23,993 nt of DNA from Candidatus Dormiibacterota bacterium (GTDB taxonomy: Bacteria; Chloroflexota; Dormibacteria; UBA8260; Bog-877). Of this stretch, positions 23,177 through 23,993 are shown in pieces. The notes beneath the pieces are model-generated. The model was not told the origin of the DNA, made no database searches, and saw only the letters and a list, made by a program, of their open reading frames with translations. Within the stretch, counting starts at the first letter, position 1, and every line of letters begins with the position of its first letter. A program made the translations under genes and the position numbers. The stretch is taken from NCBI GenBank assembly GCA_003164475.1, contig PLTL01000074.1, forward strand, positions 1 through 23,993, written 5' to 3'.

Positions 23177-23993
23177 AGCCTCGCCCCGGCGGCCATCGAG
23201 TCGGCGACGTGCTGGCGGAGTGAGGCCGGGGCCATCACCTCGACCTGGGCTCCCCAGCCCAGCACCCAGGGCCGCATCTCCACCTCGCTGGCCACGGTGA
23301 GCCGCAGCTCGACCCCGCCATCCTCTCGGTCGGTGAGCTGGGCGCTGCGGTGCCAGAACGACTGGCGCACCCGGGCTGCGGCCTCGGGGGCGAAGCGGAG
23401 CACGACCTCGTCGTGGCCTTCCGACTGCCAGATCCCCCAGGAGCCGGAGACCAGGGCGTCGACGTCGAAGTCGGCGGGCGGCTCGAAGCGCTCGCGGACC
23501 ACCCGGGCCCGGGAGATGCGGTCGAGCCGGAAGAGGCGCACCGCGCCCGACGCCTCGTCGTGGGCGAAGACGTACACGGTCCGGCTCTCCGGCCGTGGCT
23601 CCAGGAAGTACGGGTGGACGACCCGGCGGGAGCCGTGCCCCTGGGCGTCGGTGTATTCGATCTCCAGCTTCAATTGGCCCGTGAAGGCCTCGACCACCGT
23701 CCTGCGGAGCTGGAGCGCGACGGGATCCTCCGGCCGCTGTTCGACCGTCTCGATGAAGCGGCCGAGCAGATCGGTGACGGTGGGGACCTTCAGGGCGGCG
23801 GCCAGGCGGGCCATGGCCCCGACCAGGGCGGGATCGCGGTCGGGGTAGAGCTGCTGGAGCAGCCGGACGGCGATGAGCAGGGCGGTGGCCTGATCGCGGT
23901 CGAGCTGGAGGGCGGGGAGCCGGGTGCCCTCGCCAAGCCTGTAGCGGCCGTCGACGGCGACGATGTCGAGGCCGACGTCGTCGCGGAGCTGGC
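23161..23993 (-). CDS. WYL-domain transcriptional regulator, N-terminus beyond right edge
   Basis: The minus frame is open from the stop at 23163-23161 to the window edge, giving 276 residues. The upstream 59 residues (QLRDDVGLDIVAVDGRYRLG, then LDRDQATALLIAVRLLQQL) continue in frame above the internal ATG at 23814, so that ATG is not the real start. The sequence matches the section between the DeoR/HTH_11 helix-turn-helix and the WYL domain. The WYL core is at about 110-180 of the visible part: EIEYTDAQG, RRVVHPYFLEPR, VYVFAHDEASGAVRLFRLDRI. The C-terminal dimerisation region (EVVLRFAPEAAARVRQ, VEMRPWVLGWGAQVEVMAP) is complete. WYL regulators sense nucleic acid or other ligands and often sit in DNA-repair or defence loci (PafBC, BrxR). 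The DNA-binding part is missing from the window. Confidence 0.88.
   Translation of the reverse strand, partial: QLRDDVGLDIVAVDGRYRLGEGTRLPALQLDRDQATALLIAVRLLQQLYPDRDPALVGAMARLAAALKVPTVTDLLGRFIETVEQRPEDPVALQLRRTVVEAFTGQLKLEIEYTDAQGHGSRRVVHPYFLEPRPESRTVYVFAHDEASGAVRLFRLDRISRARVVRERFEPPADFDVDALVSGSWGIWQSEGHDEVVLRFAPEAAARVRQSFWHRSAQLTDREDGGVELRLTVASEVEMRPWVLGWGAQVEVMAPASLRQHVADSMAAGARLYADD

Noticed and set aside
1..23993. CRISPR arrays, tRNA or rRNA genes, insertion sequences
   Set aside because: I found no regular repeat-spacer pattern, no cloverleaf or rRNA-like conserved sequence, and no transposase or integrase.

Overview
The window is high-GC bacterial chromosome, densely coded, with frequent GTG/TTG starts and 4-nt start/stop overlaps. 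This fits an actinobacterium or a GC-rich soil lineage such as Dormibacterota/Chloroflexota. No rRNA, tRNA or insertion sequence was seen, so the taxon is an inference. An AddAB-type recombination nuclease instead of recognisable AdnAB or RecBCD argues mildly against mycobacteria-like hosts.

Layout. (1) 1-302, minus: N-terminal 100 residues of a P-loop ATPase running off the left edge. (2) 303-847: a non-coding divergent region with three AACTGGCA direct repeats and a candidate promoter. (3) 848-10279, plus: a four-gene run made of an OLD-type ATPase/TOPRIM nuclease, an AlbA_2 (Schlafen-like) protein overlapping it by 4 nt, then after a 251-nt gap a PLD-nuclease/SNF2-helicase fusion and an MmeI-like N6-adenine DNA methyltransferase overlapping the helicase by 4 nt. 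(4) 10300-13957, minus, convergent: an AAA ATPase and subtilisin-like protease pair of IetA/IetS type, followed by a GTGA-coupled mini-gene that looks broken by a 1-nt deletion. (5) 13958-14373: a gap with two hairpins. (6) 14374-21768, plus: a TY-Chap/YbjN-like protein with a clear 1-nt frameshift, then AddB-like and AddA-like subunits of a helicase-nuclease. (7) 21880-23993: two unrecognised small/medium proteins and a WYL-domain regulator running off the right edge.

Taken together, 848-13957 reads as a defence island: a candidate OLD+AlbA_2 pair, a helicase/methyltransferase restriction-like pair whose nuclease appears to be carried by the helicase, and an IetAS-like protease/ATPase pair. 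It is followed by housekeeping recombination genes (AddAB). The least familiar parts are the OLD+AlbA_2 pairing and its position directly before the PLD-helicase/MTase pair, the mini-gene after the protease, and a CGACA-N6-TGTCG dyad that occurs upstream of both the YbjN-addB-addA cluster and the small gene at 22865. Two genes need only one inserted base each to restore a good reading frame, which suggests either assembly errors or recent decay.
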